A DNA stretch of 64,000 nucleotides from Bacillota bacterium (GCA_012520795.1 JAAYNP010000003.1:1-64000), one strand, 5' to 3'. Counted from the stretch's first letter, positions 25,680 to 35,484 are shown. Numbers and translations are program-made. Notes: generated by a model from the sequence alone, not told the origin.

Positions 25680-27568
25680 TACCCATCATCCTTCGCCTGA
25701 ATTGCGTCTATAAGCTTTTCCCATTGTTGATAACAAGCTTCAAGCTTTGCCATCAATGCATGGTATTCTTGATTAGTCTGTTTTATCTTCTCCGGATCCT
25801 GATAGAGCTCCGGCCGGGACAAAAGCTCTTCCAACTCGGCTTTTTTCTCCTCACAGCTGATAATCTCCATTTCCAGCTGCTGCTGTTGCCGCTTAAAGCC
25901 GGTTCCCGTTTGGCGAGGTTTGCTTTTTGCCCCAGCCGCCGGTTGCTTTGCTTTTTGTTCCTGTCTTTGCACCTGATCCTGCCGGGCCTTTAAGTATTCC
26001 CGATACTGGGAGTAATTACCTGCAAACTCAGTAATCCGGCCTCCGTCCAGGATCCAGATCTTAGTGGCCAACAAATCAACCAAATAACGATCATGAGTGA
26101 CGAAAAGCATGGTTCCGGTATATCCACCGAGGGCTTGGGCCACTGCTGTGCGTGCATAGATATCCAGGTGGTTGGTGGGTTCATCCAAGAGCAAGAAGTT
26201 TGGTGCGGCAAGGAACAGTTTGGCGAGCAAAAGCCTGTTGCGCTCGCCTCCGCTCAGCACGTTTACAGGTTGAAAAACCTGTTCTCCTCTAAACAAGAAT
26301 CGTGCCAAAACACTGCGCAGCTGTCCGTAATCCAGGTCGTATGTCAAGTACAGCTCATGAAGGACACTCTGGTTATGTTCAAATTCCAGTTCCTGGCCAA
26401 AATACCCCACATCGACATTGACACCCCATTTGATCTCACCGGTACAGTCAAGGCGCCCGGCCAGGATCTTTAACAAGGTTGATTTGCCGGAACCATTGGC
26501 TCCAAGCAAGGCGATCCTGTCGCCGTGCCTGATGGCCCCGCTGACATGATCCAGTACTACCCGATCGTAGGCCTTCGTGACATCGTCGAATTCCACCACT
26601 TTGATACCGCTTGCCCGCCTCGGTTTGAACTGGAATTCCATGGTTTCCGGCTCGGGGCCCACGGTAATTGGCTTCAGTTTCTCAAGCTTTCTGGCCCGGC
26701 TTTTGGCCTGCGCAGCCCTGGTCCCGGCACCAAATCTCCTAACAAACTCCTCAATCCGGGCGATTTCCTCCTGCTGCTTCCGGGCCTGTATGCGGGCTTG
26801 GGACAGCCGCTGTTCCCGCTGGGTTTGATAAGCGGAAAAGCTGCCTTTGAACTCATACAGGCGGTGATCAGCCAATTCCCAAATCTTGGTGGCAAACCTA
26901 TCCAGAAAATAGCGGTCATGCGAGACCACGATGATTGCCTTTGGGTATTTTTGCAGGAAATCCTCCAGCCATTCCAACGCCTCCAAATCCAGATGATTCG
27001 AAGGTTCGTCCAAGAGCAGCAGATCCGGTTCTTCCAACAACAGCCGGGCAAGCTGCGCCCTGACTCTCTGGCCTCCACTCAACGCCGTCAGCGGCTTGGC
27101 CAAATCTACAAGGGCCAGGCCCAACCCTAAAACCACACTGTTGATCCGGGCGTGGTATGTATAGCCGCCTTCCATTTCCCAACGCTGCTGCAGATCGGCA
27201 TACTGCCGCATGGCAGCATCGAGCTGAACAGAGGCTTGATCTGCGCTGCTTTTTGCCAGCTCCCGCTCTAACTGCCGCATCTGCCTCTCCACTTCCATCA
27301 GCCCAGCAAAGGGCTGGGACAAATACTGTTCCAAAGTCAGAACCCCATCCGGCAAGAGCTGCTGCAGGTAACCAATGCGGTAATTCGGCGGTTTGAGAAT
27401 ATCACCGTGATCGAGGAGTACTTCACCAGTCAGGATCCTGAGCAGAGTGGTCTTTCCCACCCCGTTGGCTCCCACCAGGCCTATATGGTCACCTGGGCTG
27501 ATTGTTGCTGAAACACCGGCAAACACCAGCTGATCAGCATAATACTTCGTCAGGTTGTGGATTTGCAT
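25679..27568 (-). CDS. ABC-F family ATPase, ribosome-associated type
   Basis: ABC-F proteins bind the ribosomal E site and rescue stalled or antibiotic-bound ribosomes. Two ABC domains lie in tandem: the first has LVGANGVGKTTLL and LSGGQRVRAQLARLLL, the second LLGANGSGKSTLLK and LSGGERNRLLLAKL. Between them is the positively charged P-site-contacting linker (about 235-300, FGAGTRAAQAKSRARKLEKL), and a C-terminal coiled coil (about 540-625). There is no membrane domain. AGGAGG precedes the ATG. The YdiF/Uup-like layout is common; resistance function cannot be told from sequence. It heads the operon with DnaD and dnaB. Confidence 0.93.
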   Translation of the reverse strand: MQIHNLTKYYADQLVFAGVSATISPGDHIGLVGANGVGKTTLLRILTGEVLLDHGDILKPPNYRIGYLQQLLPDGVLTLEQYLSQPFAGLMEVERQMRQLERELAKSSADQASVQLDAAMRQYADLQQRWEMEGGYTYHARINSVVLGLGLALVDLAKPLTALSGGQRVRAQLARLLLEEPDLLLLDEPSNHLDLEALEWLEDFLQKYPKAIIVVSHDRYFLDRFATKIWELADHRLYEFKGSFSAYQTQREQRLSQARIQARKQQEEIARIEEFVRRFGAGTRAAQAKSRARKLEKLKPITVGPEPETMEFQFKPRRASGIKVVEFDDVTKAYDRVVLDHVSGAIRHGDRIALLGANGSGKSTLLKILAGRLDCTGEIKWGVNVDVGYFGQELEFEHNQSVLHELYLTYDLDYGQLRSVLARFLFRGEQVFQPVNVLSGGERNRLLLAKLFLAAPNFLLLDEPTNHLDIYARTAVAQALGGYTGTMLFVTHDRYLVDLLATKIWILDGGRITEFAGNYSQYREYLKARQDQVQRQEQKAKQPAAGAKSKPRQTGTGFKRQQQQLEMEIISCEEKKAELEELLSRPELYQDPEKIKQTNQEYHALMAKLEACYQQWEKLIDAIQAKDDG

Positions 27569-27646
27569 GGTGAATCCTCCTGCATACTAATACCACATTA
27601 GCCTGCGCAATTCCTGTTGCATAAAATATGCAGAGGAGGTGGTAGA

Positions 27647-28654
27647 ATGTATACATGCAGGCTTCTGGAGCAGCGTGATCACAGCTACGACAGTTACATC
27701 CTCAACCATCCTTACGGCCACCTTTTTCAATCCTACCCCTGGGGAGAGCTGAAAAAAAGCTTTGGGTGGCAGCCGTTCAGATTGATCGTGTATGAAGGGG
27801 TGCGCACCGCTGCCGCTGTGACCTTGCTCAGCCATCGATTGTTCAACGACTGCTCCCTGGTCTATGCTCCCCGGGGTCCCGTAATGCACTTCGACAATGA
27901 GCATTTGCTTGGCTTTCTGCTGGAGAAAACTGCTGCGGTTGCCCAATTGGTCAATGCTGTTTTCCTTAAAATCGACCCTGCCCTGCCCAGGCTGGCTGGC
28001 AGGGCTCATAACCAATTGCTCAAGCGGGGTTTCAAACAGGTGGATCAGATTCACCCCCACAGAAGCCTCCAGCTGACTGAAGTTTACCGGATTCATCTGC
28101 CATATCAAAACAGATCCCACAGTGCTCTGATCAAAAACATGGGCAGAATGAACAGACTGAGTGTAGAATGGAGCCAGTCCAGGGAAAAGCTGAAGATCTT
28201 CTATGCGCTGCTGTTGGAGTATAGTGAGCTGACGGATATCAAGGTCCGCAGCTTCAGTTATTACCAACGGATGTGGGATTTGCTGCAGGAATTCGGCATC
28301 TATCTGTTCTTGGTAAAACAAAAGAACTATGTGATCGGTGCCAGTCTATTGATAACTTTTGGCAGCACCTGCTACAGCCTTTACAGTGTCTACCGCCAGC
28401 GCCACCTGGGTTTATACCCGGAATCCTTTCTGCATCTGGCAATCATGGAATGGGCGGCCAAAGCCGGTTGCGTGGTCTATGAAATCATTGATACTCTGCT
28501 AACAACCAAACAGACGAGTTCGAGCCCTCGTCTGTTTAGTTTTCCAGTGGAACCCTATACTTATCTGGGCGAGTTTGATTTGGTTTACCGGCCGTGGCAC
28601 TACCGGCTCTGGAACATCCTCTACCCGATCTATAACTGGTCGGTCAAGGTTTGA
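27647..28654 (+). CDS. FemX/FemAB-like peptidyltransferase
   Basis: A FemABX-family protein. These use aminoacyl-tRNA to add amino acids to the peptide stem of lipid II, or are GNAT-like aminoacyl transferases of related function. The start ATG 27647 has AGGAGGTGG 4 bases upstream. Family marks are HPYGHLFQSYPWGELKKSFGWQP at the N-terminus and the paired GNAT folds. It is divergent from the ABC-F gene, tail-to-tail with ddl, and overlaps its 3-prime end by 11 bases, a second cell-wall gene. Confidence 0.85.
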   Translation: MYTCRLLEQRDHSYDSYILNHPYGHLFQSYPWGELKKSFGWQPFRLIVYEGVRTAAAVTLLSHRLFNDCSLVYAPRGPVMHFDNEHLLGFLLEKTAAVAQLVNAVFLKIDPALPRLAGRAHNQLLKRGFKQVDQIHPHRSLQLTEVYRIHLPYQNRSHSALIKNMGRMNRLSVEWSQSREKLKIFYALLLEYSELTDIKVRSFSYYQRMWDLLQEFGIYLFLVKQKNYVIGASLLITFGSTCYSLYSVYRQRHLGLYPESFLHLAIMEWAAKAGCVVYEIIDTLLTTKQTSSSPRLFSFPVEPYTYLGEFDLVYRPWHYRLWNILYPIYNWSVKV

Positions 28655-29732
28655 GGGAAATGCGCCTGTTTTTCCGGTCTTCGTGGCGTTCCAAGGCAAG
28701 CTCAATCAGGCGATCCAAAAGCTCCCCGTAGCCAATCCCTGAAACCTCCCACAGTTTTGGATACATGGAGATCTTTGTGAAACCGGGAATGGTATTGATC
28801 TCATTGACGATCACTTCTTGATCCTCGGTGATAAAAAAGTCCACCCGGGCCATTCCAGCACAATCCACCGCCTTGAAAGCCCTGATGGAATACTCTTCCA
28901 ACAGCTGCCTCTGCTCGGGAGAAACCTCTGCCGGGATAATCAGCTGGGATTCTTCGCTGATATACTTGGCTTCATAGTCGTAAAACTCGTTGGCCGGAAT
29001 AATCTCCCCCGGGACCGAAACAATCGGATCATCATTGCCCAATACACTGCACTCAATTTCCCGGGGCTTGTTCAGTGCCTCTTCCACAACCACCCGGCGG
29101 TCGAATTCACAGGCCAAATTGACAGCTTCAACCAGCTGCTCGCGGCTGGGGGCTTTGGAGATCCCCACACTGGATCCGAGATTGGCCGGTTTGACAAAAC
29201 ACGGGTAGCCAATTTCCCCTTCGATCCGGGAAATAATAGGGCTGGGATCCCGTTCCCAGTGTTTGCGGGCAATTGTCTCCCATTTCACCACAGGGAGCCC
29301 CGCCTGGGCAAAAACCGACCGCATCATCGCCTTATCCATGGATACGGCAGACCCTAAAACACCGGCGCCCACATAGGCAATATTGGCCAGTTCCAACAGC
29401 CCCTGAACCGTCCCGTCTTCACCATGGGGGCCGTGCAGGACAGGAAAAATCACATCTAAAAACGGCGTCTTGGCATCAGGATCGGGAACCAACGGCAGCT
29501 GCTCCGACTCCATGATGGGATTATCAACGGACAGCTTTGGCGCCACTGTGGAATCGAGCATTTTAGCCGCATCTTTGGGCAGCAGCCATTTGCCTTTCTT
29601 ATCAATGGCGAGAGGTATGACCTCATATTTTTGGGGATCGAGGGCGGAAATCACGGATTTTGCGGACATCAACGAGACCTCATGTTCTCCGGATCGGCCG
29701 CCGAATATAACCCCTACACGCAGTTTTGACAT
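28644..29732 (-). CDS. ddl: D-alanine--D-alanine ligase
   Basis: Ddl joins two D-alanines for the peptidoglycan stem. It has the ATP-grasp fold with VGVIFGGRSGEHEVSLMSAKSV, the glycine-rich PANLGSSVGISKA loop and FITEDQEVIVNEINTIPGFT metal site. The omega-loop segment FYDYEAKYISEE, with its Tyr, fits a D-Ala rather than D-lactate ligase. The gene is convergent with the FemX-like gene; their stops overlap. I saw no clear promoter upstream. Confidence 0.97.
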   Translation of the reverse strand: MSKLRVGVIFGGRSGEHEVSLMSAKSVISALDPQKYEVIPLAIDKKGKWLLPKDAAKMLDSTVAPKLSVDNPIMESEQLPLVPDPDAKTPFLDVIFPVLHGPHGEDGTVQGLLELANIAYVGAGVLGSAVSMDKAMMRSVFAQAGLPVVKWETIARKHWERDPSPIISRIEGEIGYPCFVKPANLGSSVGISKAPSREQLVEAVNLACEFDRRVVVEEALNKPREIECSVLGNDDPIVSVPGEIIPANEFYDYEAKYISEESQLIIPAEVSPEQRQLLEEYSIRAFKAVDCAGMARVDFFITEDQEVIVNEINTIPGFTKISMYPKLWEVSGIGYGELLDRLIELALERHEDRKNRRISLKP

Positions 29733-29945
29733 TGATTATCCTCCCTATGGCATTACTGTTTTCATGCCTGCTGTTCATGTACCTTTAGCATTATTCTGAT
29801 TCAACCGGCTCTGCTCCTGTCAGTTTTTGGCATTTTCTTGAAGGAACCATTTAATAATATGTAGAAGAAAGCTAAAAATATCACGGGCTGATCTCAGGCT
29901 GGGGCAGCCAAGAGCCGTGTTGTGTGAGGAGGCCGGTCCATAGAT

Positions 29946-30038
29946 ATGAAAAGCACAAAAATGAAAAAGACTGTCACGAAAAAAGATGACGGACGCTACA
30001 TTATCTTTTATACATTTACCAAGAAAAAGGAGAAATAA
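29946..30038 (+). CDS. Putative 30-residue basic protein upstream of galT
   Basis: Too short for the ORF track. ATG 29946 reads MKSTKMKKTVTKKDDGRYII... for 30 residues to TAA at 30038, three bases before galT. It is highly basic with a central DDGRYIIFYTF segment, which looks like a conserved small-protein core I seem to remember from other Firmicutes, but this is memory only. GGAGG lies 14 bases from the ATG, farther than ideal. The galT ribosome binding site (AAGGAG) sits in its last codons, so it may serve translational coupling. Confidence 0.45.
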   Translation: MKSTKMKKTVTKKDDGRYIIFYTFTKKKEK

Positions 30039-30041
30039 ACG

Positions 30042-31010
30042 ATGTCGGAATTGCGCTGGAACCCTCAGCTGATGCAATGGGTGATTGTTGCCACCCACCG
30101 CCAGCACCGGACTTTTAAACCTCCAAAGGAGTTCTGCCCCCTTTGCCCGACCAAACCCGGTGCGTTCCCAACGGAGATCCCTGCGGAAGACTATGAGATT
30201 GTCGTATTTGAAAACAAATTCCCGTCCTTGAAGACACCACCGCCGCAGCCGGACGTGGAGTCTTCGGATTTATACCCGGTTTTACCGGCAGAGGGATTTT
30301 GCGAAGTAATCTGCTATTCTCCCGATCACTACCTTACCTTGGGGGAAGCAACAGTGGAGCACATTCATAACTTGATCCAGGTCTGGACTGATCGCTACCG
30401 GGAACTGGGATCCAAACCGGATATTGAGTATGTCTATATTTTTGAAAACCGGGGCGAAGCTGTAGGTGTCACCCTGCACCACCCCCACGGCCAGATTTAT
30501 GCGCTCCCGTTTATCCCTCCGATACCAAAGCAAGAGCTCGCAGCCGCTAAGCAGCATTATGCCGAGAACGGCACGTGCCTCTACTGCGATATTCTCAAAC
30601 GGGAACATTTGGACCAGGTGAGGATTGTCTGCGACAACGCATCCTTCACGGCCTTGGTGCCTTTCTACGCCCGTTTTCCATATGAAGTGCACGTGATAGC
30701 CAAACGCCATATTGGCTCCCTTGCGGATTTGGCTGAAGAGGAAAGGGCTGATCTGGCAGCAATCCTCAAAGCGCTGATAACCCGTTATGATCAGCTGTTC
30801 GGCTTTTCCCTGCCCTACATTATGGCCCTGCATCAAAGGCCAACCAAGGGCGATTACCCTGAGTATCATTTCCATTTCGAGTTTTATCCGTTCAACCGCA
30901 CCGGAACCAAGCTGAAATACCTTGCCGGGGTCGAATCCGGTGCAGGTACCTTCATTACCGATATGAGCCCTGAAGAACAGGCAGAACGATTGCGAGGTGC
31001 GAAAAAATGA
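30042..31010 (+). CDS. galT: Galactose-1-phosphate uridylyltransferase
   Basis: GalT transfers UMP from UDP-glucose to galactose 1-phosphate in the Leloir pathway. It is the class I type: zinc-site Cys pair FCPLCPTK at residues 31-38, and the active-site HPHGQIY at 147-153 with the nucleophilic His. The 322-residue length is normal. Its stop overlaps the galK start by four bases (ATGA). The pair is on the plus strand, facing away from ddl. Confidence 0.96.
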   Translation: MSELRWNPQLMQWVIVATHRQHRTFKPPKEFCPLCPTKPGAFPTEIPAEDYEIVVFENKFPSLKTPPPQPDVESSDLYPVLPAEGFCEVICYSPDHYLTLGEATVEHIHNLIQVWTDRYRELGSKPDIEYVYIFENRGEAVGVTLHHPHGQIYALPFIPPIPKQELAAAKQHYAENGTCLYCDILKREHLDQVRIVCDNASFTALVPFYARFPYEVHVIAKRHIGSLADLAEEERADLAAILKALITRYDQLFGFSLPYIMALHQRPTKGDYPEYHFHFEFYPFNRTGTKLKYLAGVESGAGTFITDMSPEEQAERLRGAKK

Positions 31011-32167
31011 ACGTCCAAAAAATAGTGTCAGCCTTTCACCGCCAGTTTCCCGGAGCCGGTGAGCCGATCGTGGCAAGGGCGCCGGGGCGGGTGAATTTGA
31101 TCGGTGAACATACCGATTACAACGATGGATTTGTGCTGCCCATGGCCATCGATGCCCAAATTATGCTTGCGGGGTCACTTAGAACCGATCAGGAAGTGCA
31201 CCTCTATTCTTTGGATTTTCAGAGCGGTGTACAGTTTTCGCTTCAGGATCTCAAGCGCAGCACGACAGCCTCGTGGAGCAACTATATCCGGGGCGTGTGC
31301 GCCATGTTCCTGGAGTTTACCGCGCTTAAGGGCATGAATATTGTCCTGACGGGCAATGTCCCTCAAGGAGCAGGGTTATCTTCTTCCGCCGCCCTGGAAG
31401 TAGGCACAGCTTTGCTGATCCGCAATCTCCACGGCTTGGACACGGATGCAGTTGCCTTGGTTAAACTGGCTCAGCGTGCGGAAAACGAATTCGTGGGTGT
31501 CAACTGCGGCATCATGGATCAGTTCATTTCCATGCTGGGTAAAAAAGGGCATGTCTTGTTCCTGGATTGCCGCTCACTAGAGTATGAATTGGTGCCGGTG
31601 CCTTTTGCAGCAAACAACGCCGCTATTGTGGTAATTGACAGCGCAGTAAAAAGAGGCCTGGTCAGTTCCGAGTACAACCTCAGGCGCAGCCAGTGCGAAG
31701 CCGCTGTAGAACAGCTGAAACAGGATTTGCCCCATGTCCGGGCTCTGCGCGACGTAAACACTGCCAACCTGGACTTGGTTGAAAAACTGCCCTCTGATTT
31801 ACGCAAACGGGCACGGCATGTGATTACGGAAAACCAACGGGTGCTCGATGCGGCAAAACACCTTGCTGCAGGAAATCTCCAAGAGTTTGGGCAGCTGATG
31901 AACCAATCCCATGCCAGCCTTAGGGACGACTATGAGGTCAGCTGCGGGGAACTGGATCTTCTGGTTGAATTGGCTCAAAGTGTCCCGGGAACCTACGGCT
32001 CACGGATGACCGGTGCTGGTTTCGGCGGGTGTACCGTGACTTTGATATCAAACGAGTATATCGATCAGCTGAAAGATGTGGTATCGGAACACTATCCCCG
32101 CCAGACAGGCCTTCAGCCGAGAATCTTTGTTTTCAACGCCAGCGAAGGGGCAGAGCAGCTGGCATAG
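31007..32167 (+). CDS. galK: Galactokinase
   Basis: GalK phosphorylates galactose at C1. It is a GHMP kinase: GRVNLIGEHTDYNDGFVLPMAI is the galactokinase signature, NVPQGAGLSSSAALEV the ATP-binding loop, and GSRMTGAGFGGCTVTL the C-terminal motif. At 386 residues it is full length. It is translationally coupled to galT. No galE is seen nearby. Confidence 0.97.
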   Translation: MNVQKIVSAFHRQFPGAGEPIVARAPGRVNLIGEHTDYNDGFVLPMAIDAQIMLAGSLRTDQEVHLYSLDFQSGVQFSLQDLKRSTTASWSNYIRGVCAMFLEFTALKGMNIVLTGNVPQGAGLSSSAALEVGTALLIRNLHGLDTDAVALVKLAQRAENEFVGVNCGIMDQFISMLGKKGHVLFLDCRSLEYELVPVPFAANNAAIVVIDSAVKRGLVSSEYNLRRSQCEAAVEQLKQDLPHVRALRDVNTANLDLVEKLPSDLRKRARHVITENQRVLDAAKHLAAGNLQEFGQLMNQSHASLRDDYEVSCGELDLLVELAQSVPGTYGSRMTGAGFGGCTVTLISNEYIDQLKDVVSEHYPRQTGLQPRIFVFNASEGAEQLA

Positions 32168-32205
32168 CGGGCTAAACCGGCATTGAGAGTTTGCGGCACA
32201 TGAAA

Positions 32206-32250
32206 AAGCCTCACTGTCTGCAGGCACATCCGCCTATGACAGTGAGGCTT
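32206..32250. terminator. Bidirectional terminator between galK and aroE
   Basis: AAGCCTCACTGTC and GACAGTGAGGCTT form a perfect 13-bp stem with a 19-base loop. The right arm covers the last codons of aroE and reads TCTATTGCTT beyond it on the plus strand; the minus strand gives a run of five T residues (GGCTTTTTC). It serves the converging galTK and aroE transcripts. Confidence 0.85.
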
Positions 32251-33094
32251 CTATTGCTTGGTACATCGGCTCCACCGGTGGAGCGATCCCCCACCAGAAC
32301 TCCCACGCTTTCACCGCCTGCCAGACCAGCATGCCCACACCATTTTGGGTGCGGCAGCCTTTTTCCTGTGCAAGGCGTAAAAACAAGGTCTGCTTGGGAT
32401 TATAGATGATGTCAATCACTAAATGCTGCGGCAGCAAAAGCTCCGCCGGTATTGGTACATCGGCACGGCTCTCCCGGCCGGGATTCTGGGCAGACGGTTT
32501 GGCCATGCCTACGGAGGTTGTATTGATTACTACATCCACCTGCCCCATAATTGGCTGCAGAGCCTCCGGGTGCATGGGAACGGCTGTCAGCTGAAGTCTT
32601 GCGCTGCCCGCAAGCTCGCGGAAGGCTTCCGCCCGCTGATAGGTCCGGTTTGTGATGTATACCCGGCATTGGCGCGCCAACAGCTCGGCAGTAATCGCCC
32701 GGGCGGCGCCGCCGGCTCCAATGACCAGGACAGCCTTTCGGGAAAAATCAAAATCCAGCTCGGATTTTGCCGCTGCTGTGAAGCCAATCCCATCGGTGGT
32801 GTGCCCCACAATCCGATCATCAATAAAAGCAATTGTATTTACCGACTGGATTCTGCGCGCTTCGGGTGTCAGTTCTGTAAGATACGGTAAAACGTGCTCC
32901 TTAAAGGGTATTGTAACATTGAGGCCTGTAAAGCCCAAAGCCCGGGCTCCGTAAACGGCCTGGGCCAGTTCTGCATGTTCCACCAAAAAGGGCAGGTAGA
33001 CGCCTTGCCTGCCGGTTGCCGCCAAGGCCGCATTATGCATTACCGGGGACAGAGAGTGGGCAATGGGGTTACCGATCACTCCCAACAGCTCCAT
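32234..33094 (-). CDS. aroE: Shikimate dehydrogenase
   Basis: AroE reduces 3-dehydroshikimate to shikimate for aromatic amino acids. The substrate-binding IGNPIAHSLSPVMHNAAL at the N-terminus, the catalytic Lys in GLNVTIPFKEHV, and the NADP-binding GAGGAARAI are present, with KQTLFLR and QNGVGMLVWQA near the end. Length 286. It is five bases downstream of lonC. The 3-prime end overlaps the terminator stem. Confidence 0.96.
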   Translation of the reverse strand: MELLGVIGNPIAHSLSPVMHNAALAATGRQGVYLPFLVEHAELAQAVYGARALGFTGLNVTIPFKEHVLPYLTELTPEARRIQSVNTIAFIDDRIVGHTTDGIGFTAAAKSELDFDFSRKAVLVIGAGGAARAITAELLARQCRVYITNRTYQRAEAFRELAGSARLQLTAVPMHPEALQPIMGQVDVVINTTSVGMAKPSAQNPGRESRADVPIPAELLLPQHLVIDIIYNPKQTLFLRLAQEKGCRTQNGVGMLVWQAVKAWEFWWGIAPPVEPMYQAIEASLS

Positions 33095-33099
33095 TTATC

Positions 33100-35025
33100 C
33101 TACCTCGCTTCCCGCCGGGGATCCAAAAACATTTGAACCATCAGTTCATTGACATGGGACACACCAATAATATCCAGGCCATAATCACGGTTTGCAATAT
33201 TGTCCAGATTTGCTTTGGGAATATAAACCCGGCGGATGCCTGCTCTTTTGGCACCGTAAATCTTCTCCGGAATTCCGCCAACCGGCTTGATTTTGCCGCG
33301 GATAGAAATCTCACCGGTTATGGCTATGTCTTGAGGAACAGGCACTTGTTTGACGGCAGAATAGATTGCCAATAAAACCGCCACCCCGGCTGAAGGCCCG
33401 TCAATATTCCCACCGCCGACCACATTGACGTGGATATCGTAGTCGCTTAGTTCTTCGCCGGTCAAAATCCTGAACACGGACGCGGCATTGAAAACACTGT
33501 CTTTAGCCATACTTCCGGCGGTGTCATTGAACCGGACCACCCCTTTGCCTTTTTGGGCAGCGGGAAAAGCAGATGCTTCAATTTCAATGACTGAACCCAA
33601 AAATCCCAATACACCAAGCCCAAAAACTTGGCCGATTTCCGGCTTCTTTGATGCCTTGGTGTAGTTCGTCGGTGTCAACCTGGCTGCCTGAATCACCGAC
33701 AGCAGATCGGCTTTGGTGATCTTGAGATCGGTTTGATCTGCATTTTTTTCGCAGTGCCGAAAGAGGGCTGCGCTGTAGGCGTCAGCAAGCAGCCGCACGG
33801 CTTGCCTGCCTTCAATCGTGTATTCCGCAATCAGGCTGCACAGCTTGGGATCGAGATTGATCCCCAGCCGCTCCGCTGTTGAGCCTACAATCAACTCGAT
33901 GTCTTTATCCGATAGCGGATCAAAAAAGATCTCAGCACAGCGAGACCTCAGTGCCGGGTTGATCTCACAGGGATCTTTGGTAGTGGCCCCGATCAGGATA
34001 AAATCGGCAGGGGCTCCCTCCGCAAACAGTTTCTTAATCCATTTCGGTACCCGTGGGTCATCGGGATCAAAATATGCTGATTCGAATGTGACCCGCTTAT
34101 CCTCTAGTACTTTCAACAGCTTGTTTTGAAGCAATGGATCCAGTTCACCGATTTCATCTATGAACAGCACCCCGCCGTGAGCTTTGGTCACCAAGCCCAG
34201 TTTTGGCTCAGGGATGGCCCCATCTGCCAAATCGCGCCTGGCGCCCTGGTAGATCGGGTCGTGTACCGAACCTAACAGAGGGTTCGTTATTTCCCGCGGG
34301 TCCCAGCGCAGAGTAGAGCCATCCACTTCGACAAACGGCCCGTCCTCGGCAAACGGTGTGTAGGGCCGGGTTTTCGCATAATCCAAAGCCAGGCGGGCTG
34401 CGGTTGTTTTGCCTACTCCCGGTGGGCCGTAGATGATAATATGCTGTGGAAATGGTGAACTGAGCTTTGTCACCAGTGCGTTAAGGGCGCTGCGCTGCCC
34501 CACGATCTGCGACAGCTTCGCCGGGCGCATCAGATCCAGTGCCGAAGCTGCAAGCTGTTTTTGTTCCAGCATTTCCAGCTGGGCATATTTCTTTAATGTT
34601 TGGGCGTTGTCTGCTCCCAATTCCTGTTTGAGCACTTCTGCCTGTATTTCCTGCAGGTACTCCTGATGGCGCTGCTGCATCAATTCGGCAACCTTGGCTT
34701 CCAATTCCCTTTCGACTGTGTGTTTGGCAATCATGTGAGCTATATTATCTTCCAGCTCTTTGATCACCTCATCAAGATCCGCTTCTGCATAGTCTTGATC
34801 GATGGTAGGATCTTCATAAACAAGTCTTTCCAAGGCTGTCAGGCGTTCCGTAACCTGGCCGGAATCCATCAATTGCAGAGCGTCCAGCTTGCCTGCTTTC
34901 AGAACCAGCTGTTCCGAACCGTGCAGTTCGCTTAACAGCTCAAACAGGACCGATATTTTGTGATTGATGCTGCGTCGATCGGCACCGAGCCGATCGAGGC
35001 TTTTGTTTTTCGATTTCCCAAACAT
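33100..35025 (-). CDS. lonC: Lon-family ATP-dependent protease, spore-associated LonC type
   Basis: A shorter Lon-like protease with a coiled-coil N-terminal region (about residues 20-165), an AAA+ domain (Walker A GPPGVGKTTAARLAL, Walker B GVLFIDEIGELD) and a C-terminal serine-lysine protease domain with GNIDGPSAGVAVLLAI (Ser) and PVGGIPEKIYGAKRAGI (Lys). The usual Lon N-terminal substrate domain is missing. This architecture matches the family called spore Lon C (TIGR02903), typical of spore formers. It follows rplI by ten bases, in place of the dnaB usually found there. Confidence 0.88.
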   Translation of the reverse strand: MFGKSKNKSLDRLGADRRSINHKISVLFELLSELHGSEQLVLKAGKLDALQLMDSGQVTERLTALERLVYEDPTIDQDYAEADLDEVIKELEDNIAHMIAKHTVERELEAKVAELMQQRHQEYLQEIQAEVLKQELGADNAQTLKKYAQLEMLEQKQLAASALDLMRPAKLSQIVGQRSALNALVTKLSSPFPQHIIIYGPPGVGKTTAARLALDYAKTRPYTPFAEDGPFVEVDGSTLRWDPREITNPLLGSVHDPIYQGARRDLADGAIPEPKLGLVTKAHGGVLFIDEIGELDPLLQNKLLKVLEDKRVTFESAYFDPDDPRVPKWIKKLFAEGAPADFILIGATTKDPCEINPALRSRCAEIFFDPLSDKDIELIVGSTAERLGINLDPKLCSLIAEYTIEGRQAVRLLADAYSAALFRHCEKNADQTDLKITKADLLSVIQAARLTPTNYTKASKKPEIGQVFGLGVLGFLGSVIEIEASAFPAAQKGKGVVRFNDTAGSMAKDSVFNAASVFRILTGEELSDYDIHVNVVGGGNIDGPSAGVAVLLAIYSAVKQVPVPQDIAITGEISIRGKIKPVGGIPEKIYGAKRAGIRRVYIPKANLDNIANRDYGLDIIGVSHVNELMVQMFLDPRREAR

Positions 35026-35035
35026 GCTTATCTCC

Positions 35036-35482
35036 TTAACCTTCTGTTACTTGAACAATAATCTCGACTTGCACCTTGGGATGAAGCTTGATTTTGATCG
35101 GATGCTTGCCTACGCTCTTGATTGGCTCTTCCAGGTCGATTTTCCTCTTGTCAATTTCAACCTTATATTGACGTTTCAGCCTGTCGGCAATTTCCTGGCT
35201 GGTGATGGAACCAAACAGCTTGCCTGATTCCCCTACTTTGGTGGCAATCTGCAGTTTTTGGCCTTGAATCCTTGCGGCAACCTCTTGCGCCTCTTTCAGC
35301 TCCCGCTCCCGTTTTTGTTTCTGCGCTTCCTTCTCCAAGTCTGCCTGCTTGATGTTGCCCGCAGTGGCTAGAACTGCCAAACCTCGGGGCAGCAAAAAAT
35401 TGCGGCCATAACCGTCTGCTACCGTGACAACTTCTCCCTTTTTGCCCAAACCCTTTACATCTTTTTGAAGAATTACCTCCAT
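35036..35482 (-). CDS. rplI: Ribosomal protein bL9
   Basis: bL9 binds 23S rRNA near the L1 stalk. The N-terminal domain starts [36 protein letters not shown], joined by a long helix (about 41-75) to the C-terminal domain with [17 protein letters not shown]. The 148-residue length is standard. It follows yybS by two bases, so they are translated together. Confidence 0.98.
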   Translation of the reverse strand: MEVILQKDVKGLGKKGEVVTVADGYGRNFLLPRGLAVLATAGNIKQADLEKEAQKQKRERELKEAQEVAARIQGQKLQIATKVGESGKLFGSITSQEIADRLKRQYKVEIDKRKIDLEEPIKSVGKHPIKIKLHPKVQVEIIVQVTEG

Positions 35483-35484
35483 GC

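Noticed and set aside
27587-28321. A 244-residue minus-strand ORF
   Set aside because: It is the antisense shadow of the FemX-like gene and ends in the ABC-F upstream region; composition is not protein-like.
30282-31076. A 264-residue minus-strand ORF
   Set aside because: Antisense to galT and the galK start; no recognisable motif.
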